21,045 bases of DNA from Streptococcus lactarius (GTDB lineage: Bacteria; Bacillota; Bacilli; Lactobacillales; Streptococcaceae), in NCBI RefSeq assembly GCF_016642265.1, contig NZ_MRXX01000011.1:1-21045 (forward strand). Reading direction: 5' to 3'. Of the stretch, positions 18,701 to 21,045 are shown one piece after another. A program made the translations under genes and the position numbers. A model generated the notes under the pieces. The model saw only the letters and a list, made by a program, of their open reading frames with translations. It was not told the origin of the DNA and ran no database searches. Every line of letters starts with the position of its first letter. Position 1 is the first letter of the stretch.

Positions 18701-20275
18701 ATGAAAAAATCACTCATTGGAGTTTTTGCTGGAATAGTGGCGGTCCTCTTGATTTTTCTAGCAACTACTCATAAAGATAAAGAAGAGGATTATCTGCGTA
18801 TCGGGATGGAAGCGGCTTATGCACCGTTTAACTGGACGCAAAAAGATGATTCAAATGGTGCCGTTAAGATTGATGGTACCAATCAATACGCCAATGGCTA
18901 CGATGTTCAAATCGCTAAAAAGGTAGCAGAAAAGCTTGGGAAAAAACCCTTGGTTGTCAAAACATCTTGGAATGGTCTAATCCCTGCTCTCTCATCTGGA
19001 AAAATCGATATGATCATTGCAGGCATGAGCCCCACCGCAGAACGTAAGAAAGAAATAGCTTTCTCAAAGAGCTATTACACTAGTGAGCCGGTGATGCTCG
19101 TTCGCAAAGATGGAAAATATGCCAATGCGACTAGTCTAGATGACTTTAAGGACGCAAAGGTCACCTCTCAGCAAGGGGTCTACCTCTATAATCTCATTTC
19201 GCAGCTAAAAGGGGCTAAAAAAGGAACGGCTATGGGGGACTTTGCCCAAATGCGCCAAGCTTTGGAATCTGGTGTCATTGACGCCTACGTTTCTGAACGA
19301 CCTGAAGCCTTGACAGCTGAATCTGCTAATCCTCATTTTAAGATGATTGAATTCAAAAAAGGATTTGAAGTTGGAGAAGAAGACGCTACAATCGCGATCG
19401 GGATGAAAAAAGGCGACAAACGGATTGACCAAGTCAATGCTGCTTTAGCCAACATTTCAACCAAAGACCAGGTCAAACTCATGGATGACATGGTGACAAA
19501 ACAACCTGTTTCTACAGATACCGCTGAAAAGAAAGAATCCTTCTTTGATCAGGTTTTCAACATCTTAAAAGAAAGCAGCCCTCAATTCTTACGAGGAACA
19601 GGCATGACTCTCTTGATCTCCTTGACTGGGACAATCTTTGGCTTAATTATTGGGCTTTTGATTGGCGTTTACCGTACAGCTCCAAAGCTTAAAAATAAAT
19701 TCCTTGCCATTCTTCAAACTGCCTTTGGTTGGTTTTTGAATGTCTACATTGAAATTTTCCGTGGAACACCCATGATCGTACAATCTATGGTTATTTACTA
19801 CGGAATTGCCCAAGCCTATGGTATTTCAATCGACCGTACTCTCGCCGCAATTGTCATTGTATCGATCAACACAGGGGCCTACATGAGTGAAATTGTCCGT
19901 GGTGGGATCTATGCTGTAGATAAAGGACAATTTGAAGCAGCTACAGCACTTGGAATGACGCATGGACAAACCATGCGCAAGGTTGTTTTACCTCAAGTGA
20001 TTCGCAATATCTTACCAGCTACAGGGAATGAATTTGTCATCAATATCAAAGATACCTCTGTCTTGAACGTGATTTCTGTGGTCGAACTATACTTCACAGG
20101 AAATACGGTTGCAACACAGAATTTCAAATACTTCCCAACCTTTACAATCATTGCAGTGATTTACTTTGTTCTCACCTTTACCATCACTCGCATCCTTCGC
20201 TATATTGAACGGCGTTTAGATGCGGATACCTACACAACAGGGGCAAATCAAATGCAAATTACGGAGGTGAAATAA
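18701..20275 (+). CDS. Fused amino acid-binding protein/permease
   Basis: This 524-aa fusion combines an extracellular polar-amino-acid binding domain with its own permease. One chain thus provides both substrate capture and the channel, working as a dimer with the ATPase encoded next. An N-terminal hydrophobic segment (5-22) without a lipobox cysteine acts as a signal or anchor. An SBP_bac_3 domain follows (about 31-265), with APFNW near the start and the ligand-site stretch [20 protein letters not shown] (107-126). A His/Gln-type permease domain is at about 297-500, with the EAA loop [20 protein letters not shown] (409-428). The ATG has AGGAG seven bases upstream. The stop overlaps the ATPase gene by one base (TAATG). 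Glutamine, glutamate or similar substrates are likely, but specificity cannot be read here. A gene of this fused type also lies near uppP in S. pneumoniae, as I recall. Confidence 0.93.
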   Translation: MKKSLIGVFAGIVAVLLIFLATTHKDKEEDYLRIGMEAAYAPFNWTQKDDSNGAVKIDGTNQYANGYDVQIAKKVAEKLGKKPLVVKTSWNGLIPALSSGKIDMIIAGMSPTAERKKEIAFSKSYYTSEPVMLVRKDGKYANATSLDDFKDAKVTSQQGVYLYNLISQLKGAKKGTAMGDFAQMRQALESGVIDAYVSERPEALTAESANPHFKMIEFKKGFEVGEEDATIAIGMKKGDKRIDQVNAALANISTKDQVKLMDDMVTKQPVSTDTAEKKESFFDQVFNILKESSPQFLRGTGMTLLISLTGTIFGLIIGLLIGVYRTAPKLKNKFLAILQTAFGWFLNVYIEIFRGTPMIVQSMVIYYGIAQAYGISIDRTLAAIVIVSINTGAYMSEIVRGGIYAVDKGQFEAATALGMTHGQTMRKVVLPQVIRNILPATGNEFVINIKDTSVLNVISVVELYFTGNTVATQNFKYFPTFTIIAVIYFVLTFTITRILRYIERRLDADTYTTGANQMQITEVK

Positions 20276-21015
20276 TGGCAGAGAACATTCTTGAAATCAA
20301 ACATTTAAAAAAATCTTACGGCCAAAACGAGGTTTTGAAAGATATCTCCCTGACCATCCGAAAAGGAGAAGTCATCTCTATCATTGGTAGCTCAGGTAGC
20401 GGAAAATCCACCTTCCTGCGTTCTATCAATCTCTTAGAGACGCCTACTGCTGGAGAAATCCTCTATCGTGGCCAAAATGTCCTTGATCCTGAGTATGATC
20501 TCACGCATTATCGTGAGAAATTAGGAATGGTTTTCCAAAGCTTTAATCTTTTTGAAAATTTGAATGTCTTGGAAAATACAATCGTTGCACAAACAACCGT
20601 CCTCAAGCGGGACCGAGAAACTGCAGAAAAAGTTGCCAAAGAAAATCTTGAAAAAGTCGGAATGGGATCTCAATATTGGGCTGCCCGTCCGAAACAACTT
20701 TCAGGAGGACAAAAACAACGGGTTGCTATTGCGCGTGCCCTTTCCATGGATCCTGATGCCATCCTCTTTGATGAACCGACTTCTGCCCTTGACCCCGAAA
20801 TGGTTGGGGAAGTTTTGAAGATCATGCAAGACTTGGCCAAAGAAGGTCTTACGATGATCGTGGTGACCCACGAAATGGAATTTGCCCGTGATGTTTCCAG
20901 CCACGTTATCTTTATGGATAAAGGCGTGATCGCTGAACAAGGCGATCCAAAAGAGATCTTTAGTCATCCAAAAGAAGAACGGACCAAGGAATTCCTTCAA
21001 CGCTTCCTAAAATAG
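20275..21015 (+). CDS. Amino acid ABC transporter ATP-binding protein
   Basis: This is the GlnQ-type ATPase that drives the fused binding-protein/permease encoded just upstream. The product is 246 aa, the usual length. Motifs are the A-loop tyrosine in KKSYGQNEV (12-20), Walker A GSSGSGKS (38-45), Q-loop VFQSFNLF (86-93), signature LSGGQKQR (142-149), Walker B AILFDEP (162-168) and H-loop VVTHEMEF. The start shares one base with the upstream stop. AGGTG lies just before it, so translation is probably coupled. All catalytic residues appear intact. The gene ends 13 bp before a repeat hairpin that probably serves as terminator. Confidence 0.94.
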   Translation: MAENILEIKHLKKSYGQNEVLKDISLTIRKGEVISIIGSSGSGKSTFLRSINLLETPTAGEILYRGQNVLDPEYDLTHYREKLGMVFQSFNLFENLNVLENTIVAQTTVLKRDRETAEKVAKENLEKVGMGSQYWAARPKQLSGGQKQRVAIARALSMDPDAILFDEPTSALDPEMVGEVLKIMQDLAKEGLTMIVVTHEMEFARDVSSHVIFMDKGVIAEQGDPKEIFSHPKEERTKEFLQRFLK

Positions 21016-21028
21016 CTTCATCTCATGG

Positions 21029-21045
21029 AGGCTGGGACAAAAGTC
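21029..21045. repeat. Truncated copy of the GGGACAAAAGTC repeat
   Basis: The 17 bases AGGCTGGGACAAAAGTC are identical to 157-173, the first arm and loop of hairpin SL1 beside amiF. The window ends before the second arm. The position just after the ATPase stop suggests it forms the terminator of the amino acid transporter operon or starts another full-length repeat element. Confidence 0.6.

Overview
The window comes from a low-GC Gram-positive coccus, almost certainly a mitis/sanguinis-type Streptococcus. Support for this includes an amiACDEF oligopeptide permease operon, a sufCDSUB operon beside a PBP3-like gene, mecA coupled to rgpG, a fused binding-protein/permease amino acid transporter close to uppP, AGGAGG-type ribosome sites, and TATAAT promoters with TG extensions. 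I cannot name the species from sequence alone. All genes look chromosomal and housekeeping. There is no prophage, CRISPR array, rRNA/tRNA or complete insertion sequence.

Layout. Positions 1-328 carry no gene I can support. They hold a plus-strand terminator and a structured repeat of about 170 bp. Positions 329-6829 (minus strand) are the ami operon, transcribed A-C-D-E-F. It starts from a good promoter with a near-perfect CodY-like box just upstream, and a hairpin separates amiA from amiC. Positions 7035-8276 (plus) encode a DacA/PBP3-like D,D-carboxypeptidase homologue whose three active-site motifs are all gone. Positions 8332-13530 (minus) are the Fe-S cluster assembly operon sufC-D-S-U-B, converging on dacA at a shared palindromic terminator. 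Positions 13658-15555 (minus) are mecA-rgpG, overlapping by 4 bp. Positions 15692-16528 (minus) are uppP and 16677-18581 (minus) a DUF2207 membrane protein. Positions 18701-21015 (plus) are a two-gene amino acid ABC transporter. The last 17 bases begin another copy of the repeat hairpin seen near the left edge.

How the genes fit together. Two importers (oligopeptide and amino acid) handle nitrogen nutrition and, in relatives, peptide signalling. MecA is the ClpC adaptor that limits competence. RgpG consumes undecaprenyl phosphate to start wall-glycan synthesis and UppP regenerates it. The PBP3-like protein would sit at the outer membrane face. The Suf proteins supply Fe-S clusters.

The most notable observation is the PBP3-like gene. 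The frame, export signal, promoter and C-terminal amphipathic anchor are all intact, but SxxK, SxN and KTG have become GLST, NSS and RVS. This points to a retained, catalytically dead pseudo-enzyme rather than a decaying gene. The multi-copy GGGACAAAAGTC hairpins and the structured element next to amiF are the next most interesting items.
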